Origin: Paragonimus skrjabini miyazakii
Taxonomy: Eukaryota > Platyhelminthes > Trematoda > Plagiorchiida > Troglotrematidae
Direction: 5' to 3'
DNA: 64,000 nucleotides
NCBI GenBank assembly: GCA_014338405.1
Contig: JTDE01022195.1
Span: 3,189 to 67,188 of the forward strand
The notes under the pieces: model-generated
What the model was told of the DNA's origin: nothing
What the model saw: only the letters and a program-made list of their open reading frames with translations
The model's database searches: none
Shown: piece after piece, positions 1 to 12,800 of the stretch
Layout: each line of letters opens with the position of its first letter
Numbering within the stretch: the first letter of the stretch is position 1
Made by a program: the position numbers and the translations under genes

Positions 1-1455
1 GGGGTTCTTCTTTCATGACAGTCAAGTTGAAGTACTTGTTATCATATAGGCGTCGCTTCCCGTAGCACTACGTGTTGCAGTGCACAAGCGAATGTTCAAA
101 TGAACCATCTAAATGAACCCTTGTAGAGAACGATTCTTGAGGCACTGAACTCAAAAGAACTGGATTGCAACCGATAGGAATCTATGCCTCTTGTCTCACT
201 CCACTTTATTCGATCGCTGTTATGTTCATCCACTTAGGCCATGCTATATGAACAATTGTTCTCTTGTAGTCGGCGGTCAACCTCTGATTTGACTGAATAT
301 GTCAAGCTATGTTCCGTTGATGAAAAATCGTGTAATCTAGAAGCTGAAGAGGTTGAGGTACTCGAGTATAACCTGAGATATGCTGGTGTTTACTTAGTCT
401 GTAGGAGAGAGAATACGATTTCTGTCAGGTATCTAGTCCTTATTGGTTATACTAGTTATGGGTGTTATACACCTGCGGAAGTTTTGTACGACCTAACCAT
501 CTTTCGGACTATTGATGAAAATCAAGTCGAAGTACAAAAAAGCAAGCGCAGATGACTCCATTAACTCAGTTTTGAAGTATTTTCGCCAAGTTCCAATACG
601 AGCATTACAGAGCAGACAACAGTCGCACGGAATCCACCAACCAACTTAAAGAATCCCGTGAGACAACAAGAGCAAACACGCTACTGTGGCCTCCGAAGCC
701 GTGACGTCTGATCACACAAGAATCATAATCCAAACACTAATCGACAGGGGTCCGATTCAAATCAGCCACAGACATCGCACTTCTAACTCCGACACTTAAA
801 GTATTCTTTGTAAAATTCTGAGCTCATTTGTCAAATCACTCATGCTACCAGTCACTGGGTTTTGTAAACAGAGAGGAATACCGTGAGCGTTTATCTCGTC
901 ATTATTGTTTGTTTATTCATATACACGTCTCTTGTTATCATATTTATATCACCACAAAAAGACAGATAAAAATTGGTTACTGGGATTCGGTCTTCTCTGT
1001 TGATTCATCATTTTCTAACTGATTTGCACTGGCAAAAAAAGAATTCAATTCCAAACTTCTACCAGCTCTATCGTAGCAGCCCACGTAGGTATCCCGGTTC
1101 ACATCTTCATTAATCTCATTCTGCGAACCAGATCCGTCATGCGTTCCAACGCGCTATTTATAAAACAAGGATATCTTCGTACCCCCCTCACCATGTACTT
1201 TCTCCTCTCCTTCCCTCCTTCTCTTCATCAACTGCATCGCCTTGTCAATGACTATCCCCTTTCTTCCACGAGGCACAGATTTTTAAGCTAATCTGACAGC
1301 ACGACGCGTTTTCGCACTACACGAAGCATGTGTGAGCGTGAACCCCGTCAACATGCAAAACTCGGATAAGAAGGGTCGCCGGTGCACGAATGGATACGCA
1401 AATAATACACGAATAAATACATGCGTGGACAAACGAATATAAGGCTCCCACAAAT
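1..1455. other. intergenic, no gene recognised
   Basis: Both strands were read. A 104-codon open frame at 241-555 (+) has no recognisable domain, signal peptide or splice context and may be chance. No other structure was seen. Confidence 0.5.
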
Positions 1456-1665
1456 GTGTTACAAGAATCCATTCTCAGGCCCCTACTGTTTGACCTGTTC
1501 CTCAGTGATTTTGCGTCCACAATACATTGTGATTTCATGCTCTATACAGATGACTAAACCCTGGCTGCTCGTGTACTCCCTGTTGCATGAGTATGGTGAT
1601 ATTATTGCTCTGCAGAACTGTCCACTTTGCAACGGAACTTTCGCAAATGGGGCTCATAAGTGAGA
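1456..1665 (+). pseudogene. LINE reverse transcriptase relic (CR1/Jockey-like)
   Basis: The + strand frame starting at GTG 1456 reads SILRPLLFDLFLSDFAS and then MLYTDD followed by a stop. This matches the order of the conserved non-LTR reverse transcriptase blocks: the 'G-PLLF-L---D' block, then the catalytic 'Y-DD' box. Further similarity continues in a shifted frame (a stretch like DIIALQ). Stops and frameshifts show that it is dead. It is a short isolated piece of the palm domain with no element ends visible, so the exact LINE clade is an inference. Confidence 0.6.
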
Positions 1666-1699
1666 CCATGTATAATGTAGTTGGCTAGCTGGGTCTGAC

Positions 1700-3140
1700 A
1701 ACTCTCGGGGACAAATTTATCGGGACGGTCATCTTTGGAGGCTCTATTACACTAAATAATTCCCTACGAAAGTCCATTCAAGACCGAGTGTCCTTAGAAG
1801 GCTTTTTAGAAAAATCCACAGAGAATTGCTCATCAGACATATGTAATGACTGTTCTTGTTATTACCATCAAGGCAAGCCCATCGGGATTCCTCGGAGACG
1901 CCTTATATTTAAAATTCACCCAACAAAGCGCCACAAATGAATGTATGGGCTTCTCTCTTTTTCATACCCTGAACGCTTAAACAGAATGTACTTGTTTATC
2001 CTGTACAGGCGGCTGTTTGAGGATTTTATTGTGACGTCCCCGATTCTTAAGGACTCCAACCAACCTAATCGACGGTCATTCCCAACAGAGAACATATCTC
2101 ACCCCAAAGGTCGTCCCCTGAATTTATGCCAAAGGATCAGTCCACTTCGTTACCGTGCTGGTTTGCTCACAACGTTGCAACACCTGTGGTGGAACAAATG
2201 AACTCCAATAAGTTGCAATTAATTCAAGAACAGGATTTACCGAGGAGAAACAATGTTCGTGAGACGTATAGTGGTGTTGGGAGTATTCGAAGTGTTCCAA
2301 GTGTAGTTGACGTTGCGAACTAATGAAGCTGAAATTTAATTCAACAATGGAACGTTTTAGGTAGCTGCCAATCACCGGCGTTGTAAGCAGAAGTAACACA
2401 TGCACATAGCACAGTTTATTCCGAATTGTTTGTTCATCAAGTCAAACAAAAATGTACACTGTGGTCTGATGGAGTAGTTACGCAGGATTAGCGAAATAAG
2501 GTGGAAACAATAAAAACACCACATACCATATTGTGAATCCATTCAAAACGAACTTGGTGCAAAGGTGTTACGACTCAGTGTATCTTATTCCAAACTATCA
2601 CTGTATAATTACAATGTACTTCGCCTATTGGGGCACCAATATTTTAGTGAGTACCAGACGCGAAGTAAGAATTGGTCTCAGCTAGTGCAAATGACACTGA
2701 TACGCGAAGGCAGCTAGGAAGATTAAGGATCTGACCGTCGATTGTGCGAGCAAACCGAAAGAATGTATATGGCACCTCTTCGATTACGATACACGGACTA
2801 TGATCAGTAAGCATACATCAATTTAAATAGGCGTAAAATAGGAATGAGTCATCAGATGGAATGGGAATAGCACACAGAACCAGTCATGTTCGAATGGGCC
2901 ATCATTAGTTAAGAACAAACGAACCAAATTCAAATTTCAACCTGGTCGAGTAAGAAACTAACGATGCATACAATATCGGTCTTACAGCAAGGCAGGCGGA
3001 AATAAACGAAGGCTAATAGGCAATCCAAGGTCAAGCTTAAGACAAGAGAAGGAAATAAAATTATGGGAACGGTACAACCAAAACATCTAACTTAAATAAA
3101 ATAACAACCACTTAACGAATAATATAGACTGATGATTGCT
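1700..3140. other. intergenic, no gene recognised
   Basis: Only short open frames (under 95 codons) on both strands that shadow each other. No domain, tRNA or repeat family seen elsewhere in the window was recognised. Confidence 0.45.
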
Positions 3141-3145
3141 AACTC

Positions 3146-3420
3146 TTAACACCATGACAGTGATGGGTTAACTACCATTTGCTTCTGTACACAAAGTGAG
3201 GGTTTGTAACGGTGTATCGCAACAGCCTCAGCAAAAGGTAAAGTATGCTTATTGATTGGGCGATACAACACACGAAAAACCTTCTCCACTTGAATTACGT
3301 GTCCCGTTCCTTCCAACCGTCGTGTGTGTCGGTGCCGTCCAGTCTTCTGTCGGTCGAAAGGTCTCTGCGAGTACATCTTACGTAATTCTACTTGCGTGTT
3401 CTGAATTTATCCGGGAACAT
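3146..3420 (-). pseudogene. Penelope-like element 3' fragment (GIY-YIG tail)
   Basis: Read on the - strand, this encodes the end of a PLE protein. A degenerate GIY-YIG stretch (VRCTRRDLSTDRRL) is followed by VIQVEKVFRVLYRP and then LPFAEAVAIHRYKPSLCVQK. The last two blocks align with the C-terminus of the larger element at 61554-63466 (ADSFKPIYRVCG ... LLAIAEAIAI). At least one frameshift separates the GIY-YIG part from the tail. It is a 5'-truncated dead copy; no terminal motif was found next to it. Confidence 0.65.
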
Positions 3421-3890
3421 AACTGTTTTAAAGTATATGGCACCATTGGTGCGCATAGGCTGACAAGTATGCAAACGTGCAGACAAAGATCCTTACAATC
3501 ATGTGAACTATGATTTTAGGAGTAATTTTACACATCATACAGCAAGCACATCGGGGTCATATCTAGGTCACTACACTATCAGTAAGACCAACCGCATATC
3601 TGCCTGCCGGAATATCCGACTACATGCTTGGATGATTATCGAGAAGCCTTCAGTGGGGCTCATATCACTTGTTTTTTTTACATCGTTGACATGCGATATC
3701 TATCACCGACACTTGATTGTAAACCATGACATCTTGGCTCGGGAACTATGAAGACCGAATCAGGAGCCGCACACTAACCACAGCATTGAACGTAACTATG
3801 CAGTAGAAGACGACTGGATGGGTCAAACAGAGATGGTCAGTGCAAAAGAAGGGATAACAGCAGGGTAATTTTGCTAAGATGTGAGGACGT

Positions 3891-4066
3891 TGCAAGGTAT
3901 AGGCGCCTTGATGTTGTATGTTTGAATATAGACGTAGTTCTTTTTTAGTGGTTAGGTCCCCTCCCTCTTTTTACTTCTCTCTTCCTAAACAGGGTTTGTT
4001 TCTTCTTCATGGTTGTGTGGCAGTTAAGCATCAGTGTGAACCACTGATGTATTGCTGTCTATGATG
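3891..4066 (+). repeat. RTE-type LINE 3' tail, family B copy 1
   Basis: This is nearly the same sequence as 36665-36845, including the blocks TAGGCGCCTTGATGTTGTAT, GGTTAGGTCCCCTCC, CTAAACAGGGTTTG and CAGTTAAGCATCAGTGTGAA. It ends in TCTATGATGTTG, a very short remnant of the (ATG)n tail seen in the longer copy. Only the 3' end is present, as expected of a 5'-truncated retrotransposed LINE. Confidence 0.75.
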
Positions 4067-4069
4067 TTG

Positions 4070-7000
4070 AACGCCAACAGTACGCAACACCGTGACAGCT
4101 GAAATGAACAAATGTGGTATGGTACGTGAACATTATCCGTGTGGATGGGGAGAGTGCTTTTGATTGGTAACAAGTCGAATGTGCAGGCGGTTTTGGATAG
4201 CAAAATTTTGATGGGTCTTGTGGTTGCTTGTCTATATCTACTCCGGTCACCTGGTTGAGTGCAATCACTCCAACCTACATGAAAAAGTCAAATCAGAGTA
4301 ACCTTTTGCGTCGTGTGATAAACAACGGTTTTGATTCAGTACTGGTTGCTCTGCCAAGCACACTTTTCAAACCAAACTGCTGTTTTTATCGTCTGAATTG
4401 TGCATATAATCGTGCATGATTTAGACGTATCACGTGGACTGTTTTCTTTCTTCGATTTTCTAGAGGAATTCTATCTAGGTAATTTAAAAGACGGTGACTA
4501 CAAGAATAAGGGCTTCTGGTGACTTTTTTCATTACATCTTCACTTTAAATATTTTCTGTAGATCAAGAGTTTTCACCAATGCAAAGTTATTTGTGAAACT
4601 CGAATGAAGGCTACCCCAGTAAACCTCGACTCCACGTCAGATTATCTTTAAACGGATCAGTCAGGTGAAGTGACATCACAAGTTTTCAAACTGCTTCAAG
4701 TTTTGACCGGTATCGTTGAACAGCCATTTACCCGCAATGACGATTTGTAGGCCATGAGTGAGAGCTTTCAACACCTAGTTTTCAGAAGAACACTCGAGCC
4801 CACATTTCATGTAGAGTTGTGAAGTCCCGAAGCAGGTTACCAGATGAAATAGTTATAGCCAAAACAACAAAAAACTTTAAATTCAGGCTTGAAAAATGTT
4901 GCCTGTCAGTGTTCCCAGAGTTTACTTGCGAGCTGTGAAGTTTTACTCTGTTCATGTACTCTCATTTTCTGTCATTCTAATTAGGGTTTTATTTCAGTGA
5001 CCAAAGTTTTTTTTCTCTACCCAGAGCCTCCAGATAAGAAATCAGATAATCAAACTCTAGAAGATGCGAGCGGCAGTAGGCTCGTATGATGATCATGCCA
5101 TACTAACCAACGATTTTTTTGATTGTCGTCTTTTAAGATGATTATTCTCTCAAAGTAAATCAATCTTTATCCTCTTCAGTTAATGCCTTACGTTTAGATA
5201 ACTGAAGCTTACGAATGTAACAACCAGAACACTATATGTGACTCGCTACAAGTTCCATGATCCAACCTTACTTGACTTCAAGTACTTCATGGCCCTCGTT
5301 TCCTCAACATGATTTCTTCGTTTATGGATGATGAATACTTGCTTAGTTTTCGCATGGCACTGATTCTCTCTTTGTCAGTCCGCGTGTCTTTTTGTGTGCT
5401 TACTAACAGCATAGATAGTTGTATCCGATATCGAGTAGTACATGAGTTTGTGGCTGGAAGCTTAAATCACCCTATCACTTCACCCTTTCGTCATTCCGCG
5501 TACGTTTGTAGATTTGTTATTGTAAACGACGACCACCAAGAACACGCACACACATACAAAAATGCACATCTCACCAGGTTTTGAGCAAACGATTATCTAG
5601 TAACGCATTAAAATTAAATTTAAATGTACAATTACTGACCTGCGAATAGCATGCATATCTTTTTTCAAACTAGGATGCACCTAACTGGCATACTCAAGCA
5701 ACGGTCCAACGTAAACTTCAACAAGTTCACGTGACTGTATACAGAAAAACCGGCTTTGTAATGTCAAGAATGGCATGTTTCCTGAATTACACTTGCACCC
5801 AGATTCTCTTTATCTTATCAGTACATGATGTCGAACTAGGTTCAGAAATATCATTGCCGCGTATTCAAGTTTCGTTGGCTCTTAAGGACTTTTGTGGATA
5901 CCAAACGAGACTATGAAATATCACAATGGATTGTCGAATGGAGATCCTTCGACAGAGGAAATATTTTTATTGTTTGGGACACAACTGGGGAAATCAAATT
6001 GTACAATAAAATCGTTGGTAAAACTAGACCATTTCAAGGGGGCTGCTTCTCTGTAAACTTGTAGGGTATAAAACGGTGAACCGTATTGATATACAATTAC
6101 AGTGCTTTACTTTCGTGTAGACTTTTACGAAGCCTGACTATAGTTACTTGTTCGACTATCTGTGCCGTGCGTTTCATTTTGAAAATGTCGATCTCTCTTC
6201 GATTGGATTTTGTCGACTTTTCTGATTTAATCTTTACATTGTAGAGTCGATGATTTTTTTTACAAAATTCCCTGCATTTAGTTACACCTGCACATATTAC
6301 GTCGTAGTGCAGTGAAGATGGGCGATCGTAATATACTACTCATACCACTGCTATTCAGTAGTAAGACCGGAGCATATATTTTGACATCGTACAAGCCGCA
6401 GGGAAAATGCAGGAAGGAAAATCAGAGTGTAGCATCGCCCATAATAGTCCCTGCTACTTAAAGAAAGTGAGCTTTGACGTCTGTGGCAACCGAGACGGTT
6501 TGGGGCCGAATACCGCGTGCAAATGAGTGGTTTTGTTTCAGGTCTTGTTTAAACGCTTAACCTGTGTTGCTTTGTCGAATAAGCAACCCTTGTGTCATCC
6601 GCGTTCTTGGATCACAACAGTAGCAATGGATAATCAGTGATAAAGTCAGGTAGTGGATGGTTTATAGCTAGTGGTTACTGACTGACCTGAACCGGGTTCG
6701 ACGTGGTACACAGAATGGCTTTATTCAGCCTGTCATTCGATATGTGCGCTGTTAAAGTGCGAGGCTCTGTGATTGAACACAAAATACACCAATATGTCTC
6801 AAGTATTCAAGGTAAGTATAGTCACGAACGATAAACAGCACCTTACATTTGAGTGGACAGTCCCACTGTGCCTTGAGGTCTGACAAGTGTTTTAAGTACG
6901 CACGTAAAACGTGCAACACAAGACCAAACAAAGACATTAGCGTTTGATCATAGAAAAGATCCAACGGTTATCATCAAACGAGCTCAATACTTTATGACTT

Positions 7001-9490
7001 AGGATCATGTTGACTTACGTGTGAAGTCAGCAACTTATGACCCACTGACCAAAGTTATCCGTCCAGCAGTCCCAACATAAAATGGCAGTGATGGGTGACA
7101 ATAACTATACCTGTGACAAGTTCTACTAAAAAAAACTCAAATACAATCAATAGGTTACAGATCCAGTTAGATGACGCTGTGCATTTACTCCCATCCAGGC
7201 GGTTGTCTGACTTTGAAAGAAGTTCACGTGACAAATATCAACAAGCAGTACACTAATTTGTTTCATTTATAACTTCGCCACTTGACTGTTATTTTGGTAA
7301 CTCAAACACAATTAATGTATTTTGTTTGATTATTTTTCGTGTCGTGTACACCTTAGATCCCTTCCAGCTAGGAAAGCAAAAGCATAGAACTTGATCATTG
7401 TGGCGAGCTGAACGATCACAAAGTCAGCTCGAATTCAGATACAACTACTGTTTATTCTATAGATCGGTGATTCTAAAATCACGGAGGTCAATTCGAATGA
7501 GTCTGAATAAGGTGGATAAAACGTTCATCTAGAATGGTTAGCAGTAGGTAGGATGGCGCAGCTGGAACCACAATGCATATAAAAACCCAGGTATTAGATT
7601 TGCCATCTAACCCTGGAAACAGAAGCTGAGTTATCCCAGTGTGAGAGAGGATACCATTTAATAACGAAAGTGTATGCCATATGATTATCTGCCTCAACAC
7701 TATTTATACTTCTGTGCATCAGCCAAAGCTTAATATTCCTTGAAGCGGACGGTGTAACTGTTCTGAGTTCACTATTTACGTACTACGTGTGAAGTGACAA
7801 GATGACTTTTTTTGGGAAGAAGGCAGTGATGTCCAACTTATAAAGCTAAGGTACAGAAAGCTTCTTTAAATTAAAGAGGCTAGCCTTCGATTCACTGACA
7901 TAAAGTCCGACTCTTGTGCAAAGAACGTTGTTGACTGCTGACTCTGCCTGATTATCTGCTTTGTCGAGCACTTCACACAGTCGATTCGCGTAAGGTGCGA
8001 GGTGGGAATTTATACTTATGTGTTAGGTACAGTTAACAGTACGTTTGTCACTCCTGGACTACGCCCGATTTCTGGATGAGGGAATCTATGACACAAAATG
8101 TGTGACTGAATAAGTTTGCAGATCTAGCAGATAATCGTACTGGTTCACGAATGTGGGCGTGGGTTCGAATCCCATCTCTGACACTGCGTCGCGTACTGTG
8201 CTGCCCAATTGAGAAAAATTAGAATAGGGATCTGAGAGGCACTAAGCAATCCCAATTTATTGAGAAAAACAACAGCTTTTTATAGAAGATTAACACTACT
8301 TCGTCGTGGTTAGGAACATAGTATTGACGACTGCTATTAAACAACAGGCGTCTTCAAGTTTTGATTGGCCAGTTTGTTGCTGTGTTGTTCCATGACCTTG
8401 CATCTGGCAACTCGGTTGTTTGAAACAGATAAGCATTCAACAGCAGCTGATCGTCGCCTATGATTGGTTGACTCCAGTATGACTGTGATTCCATCTGTAG
8501 CATCATGTGCGCGTGCACCGATTGACTGAACTTTCTCCAATCGAGAAACTGCTCCAGTCCAATTTCATTACATAAGGTAAACGATGTACTTGTATCACCG
8601 TGTTGACTGTAAAGTGATGAAAAACAGTAACACCACAGCTCAGTGGTAATGATGCTGAGTTGTGGATCACTGGTCGAAGTTCCTAATTTTATGAGCCAGG
8701 AACGCGAATAACGCAAGGATTGTTTGTTCGGAAAATCAACACATGGGTTGCACGCTTCGTGACCAAAATAAACTCACTCATTTGCATATGGCAGTGATCC
8801 AACGACGTCACGGTTGTTAAAATTGTCAATGCCCAGTTGCTGTATATGTAGAGAAACATTTCATGTCAAACTATTTTTTTTCGTTGCTTCATGTTCATGC
8901 CCCTACTGAGTGGTAGTACGAGTAGTATAATGTGATTGCTCGTCCCCCATACTAATACTACTCTTGCGTTGATTTTGAGAATATCCAGCCTGCATGTGAA
9001 CTTGGTTATCACAACAACAAACAACTCGTGGTGTAGAGGCTTAAAAGCATATCTGAATGGAGAGATTTTTCGTGATTTCACGGCAGACTACCGCCGTACT
9101 GCTGTCTGTCCTGCAGAATATGTAAACTGATCAGTCCACGAAACATGAGTAGTGCGATACATTCTGTCTGTCTCTGTGGGTTAGTATACCAAGACTTACC
9201 TTATCAATATTTATGTCGGTTTCTTCAATGTTTGTTTGTTTTCATGTAAACAGGAGTAACATTTTGTAGTTATCTATTGGCTGTGTAGTTTAATCTTATG
9301 TACTATTGTATGACGCGGCGAAACACAGTGGCTATGAACCTGCTTAGAACTGAAGTTTTTTCTATTTTTGTAGCACATTAATCTATTTACATCCTCTATC
9401 AAAGTTGGAGTTTTCTTCGTCCCCAGACATGCTTTGTTATCGGATTCCCTTCTTCTCTACTGACTGACATTCAATATCCAGAACAGTGTG
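4070..9490. other. long intergenic stretch upstream of KIFBP
   Basis: No coding exon could be supported. The one local feature noted is the tRNA-like box near 8162, listed separately. The open frame at 8354-8716 (-, 120 codons) overlaps another on the same strand and shows no domain. Confidence 0.4.
8100..8190 (+). repeat. tRNA-like SINE head (pol III B box)
   Basis: GGTTCGAATCC at 8162-8172 is a perfect pol III B box / T-loop sequence. The flanking sequence does not fold into a full tRNA cloverleaf. By comparison with other tRNA-like pieces in this window it is probably the head of an old tRNA-derived SINE; this is an inference from one box. Confidence 0.4.
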
Positions 9491-9497
9491 AAATGCA

Positions 9498-9837
9498 ATG
9501 CTCCAACTACAACAATTTCTCGAAGTTAATACTCCTATCCTAAGTGAACTGCGCAATTTGGAATTGATACGTATCAAACTACCGTCACCCACCTCACGAA
9601 TCAGCTTGCTCACACGTCGGATCTACATTGAACTACTGACACAGTTTGAGGCGACCTTTCCCAAACCATGTACAAGCGTTCACTTTTTACATTGGGCATT
9701 TATACGCACTAGGATTGCTAATACGTTTCTGGAATGTTCCGAGCCCAATAAAGCGTACGAATGGCTACACGTCATCCTTGAGAATACCAAAGAGTTGACC
9801 ACCATTCATTCCGTGATCTGTAAGTTGCAGCACCCTG
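9498..9837 (+). CDS. KIFBP: KIFBP exon 1 (residues 1-113)
   Basis: The N-terminal helical exon is poorly conserved. The donor used here is CCTG|GTAAGC at 9838, leaving a 43-bp intron. A better donor, ATCT|GTAAGT at 9820, has the same phase and would drop six residues and give a 61-bp intron; the sequence alone does not decide between them. Confidence 0.75.
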
Positions 9838-12800
9838 GTAAGCCAACTGTTTTTATTGCATCACAAGGTTTTTTTTACAGCACAGTCCTCTGTAACCAAT
9901 TCGGTTGACTATGACAAAGATGAACTTATTCTGTTCAATCTTCTTGCTGGTCTTTTGCAAACCTTGTTCAACCTGCTAGCTGCTTCTGCTCATTCCAAAT
10001 ATCGTGCCGCATCGGAACCATCTAACACAACACGTGACTCAACATTGTTGACACATGCAGACGCCATAACCTCACTTGATTGGTTACAATGCGCAAAAAG
10101 AGTTCACGAACTTTACGTCGAGCACAACAGTCCGTATACAGGTCCAACGTTTTGGGAAACGATTGTTCTGAAAGATCTTATGTACCATATTAGTGGAGAT
10201 GTGTCGATTGAGGAAACTGGCGTGGACTGGTTACCGAAGAGGCTCACACCCGAAAGGCTACTGTTCGAACACGGCTACACGAACACTATTTTTCTGCTTG
10301 CTCAGGTAAGTAAACGTATGTACGTGTTATTCTTGCTGAGGAGGGAAATGGCTGACGGTTGGCAACAGTATCCGCGTTCGGCCTGAATGCGCAGGGTGTT
10401 TGAGCGAGGGAACTGTGATGTAAGTCATACTGTATCAAAAATTCGTTCAGAAAAGTACGATCTTTACTGTATAACTCACACGTCCTCATGCCATGCGCGC
10501 GCTGGCGTTTATCAGCGGGAATTCCAGCCTACAATACAGCGACAGTTTTCACTGACACGTCACGTGCACTTCTGCCTGGTTTGTGTATGTGGTTGTCGCT
10601 TTCTGTCGTAGGTTTTTTGCTTGCCATTTCTTGTCCGTTAGTCTGATTTCAATGAGCAATAGCTCATCCGGCCGCCCTTGTTGTCTTCAATCCACAAGCT
10701 GCAGGCTTTTTGCATATCTTACCGCCGCGTTGAGGTGTTCCACCAATTGTTAGAATAATCCCACCTCCGATTTGGTCACCCATCAAAATATGACAGAGAC
10801 ACCCTAGTGACTTCTATGGTGAGACTTCAATCAATCACTGTTTAGTGTTTGTGTGATATTTTGTCCGTCTTAACGTGTAGTACGTACAGTTTGTACAAGA
10901 CTGCGAGTAGCATAAGCCGTAGAGACAAGACGATGTGGATTGTTTACCAGTTCGACTACTTGAGAAACTGAATCATCACTGATGTGAGTAGGGAACTGGA
11001 GATTGTAGGTTGCATTTCAGAAGTTAGGGTGATAATCGATAACTCGAGCAATCTGTGGCGCAAAGAGGTGCATCGTTTAGTCTTAAAGGTCATATACATA
11101 TCATAGTACGATAACAAAAGAAGTTCTATTCTAGGGCTGTAACACGTGACTTTTATAAGCAGAGGACGTCAACCGATGGCCTGGGTATAAAAACAGCCAC
11201 TGTTGAATTGGAGACTGTAGGCCGCGTTTTTCTGCGGGTTCACGGAATGTGTAAGTGGAGACGTCAATGAGATATTAGCTAGTCCGGCTTGGTGGCAAAA
11301 GTATATCCGTCGTTTGGCTAAATTCTCTGTGTAGTATGGACCTTTAATATGTTTCGGCATAAGTGCTTTGCGAACTAGGTCTCACTCTTCTCCTTCTTTT
11401 GCTTCGGAACTAGGATTGCTCTTACCATGACTGTACAGTAGTCAAGCATCAATATTGATCTCTCATCCATACCTGTCCATGATAATGATACGGAGTAGCA
11501 GGATTTCGTATATTGGATCCGGTTTCTCAAACACTTTCGCCTAATCGAGGAGTTAACAGGCAGTAATTGTGTCGCTTATTGAGACTATCGAGTAACTTGA
11601 TCATCATTCACAAACGAAAGTAGTTGTAAGCTCAGATATGATAATTCAGTTGTACCTAATGCGAGGTCAACTGTGGGAATGCGGAATCTGTTATCATTTA
11701 TAGGTTAAGTTTATTTCATATGTCATTACGGCATTCACGTGGATCGCTTTCATCCATCGCCAAAGTAGAGCGTACGGTGCAATTTTCTTATACAATTCTG
11801 GTCTCCTTTTTTTCTGCTCTAGCAAAACATGGTACTTTTAGGGCATGTTGACGAAACCACATATTACAATGCTCAACAGTTCAAATGTCATACAGCCAAA
11901 TTTAGTAGAAAAATACACATCTCATATAAGTTTGGTAAGTTATTAGTTCACGAAAACAGGTACACATCTCTTTTACACTTATTATCGCCGACCACTATGC
12001 AGCGTAACTTTGTAGTGTATTGCTTGCTTGGGTGAATATTTAAGCGTCAAAGCTTATTTACATGCTGTGTATATTTTTTTTTTTTAAAATATTTCGTATC
12101 ATGAGATTAACTTTCTGAAAAGCCTATGTGGGAGTCATGTTGAAATCTTTTTTGAGAATTCGAACCAGGAGATTGTCTGGTTGGTTGTAACGCAATTTGC
12201 TTTGTAAGTCTACTAATTTCGATCGAAGCATCCATCTGACTTCTTTACTGAAATGCAGTTTGAAGTGCTTACTCACAAGTAGTTCACTTCTATAATCGCA
12301 TTCCATTACTTTACCAGGCGTATCAACTTGCTGATGAGCCAGTGCATGCTGCTGTCTGTTGTCAGTTGACTTTGTCCAGACAACTCTCATTTGCTCAACC
12401 GTTGAAAGAGTTAGCTCAATTCGCCAAATCGTTTCCTAATAGATCGCGTCCACGTGCCGTCTCTGCTCAGCGAAGCAAAGATGTGAATCAGTCAATTTTC
12501 GGTCACATGCGCAGACGTTTCGCGTGTTACGTGTCATGGGTGGTACAACCCTTTGATCCGGTGGAATGGGCAACTAATGCAGCAGCTCTCAGCAATTACT
12601 ACTTATCAACGGAAGAGGCCAACGGATACTATTACGCAACACTCGAATGCTTGGTTTCCGCTTGCGCGTAAGTTGAATGATCTGTTGCAGTAAACCCTCG
12701 ACTATCCATCAACTGGCCATCTAGATTGTTATCTATTGGTGTCAATTTCGTTAAAGTTCTAGAACTTACCACCACTTTGACCTCAAAAATATTCAATATT

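Noticed and set aside
241..555. 104-codon open frame near the left end
   Set aside because: No domain, no splice context and no partner exon; may be chance.
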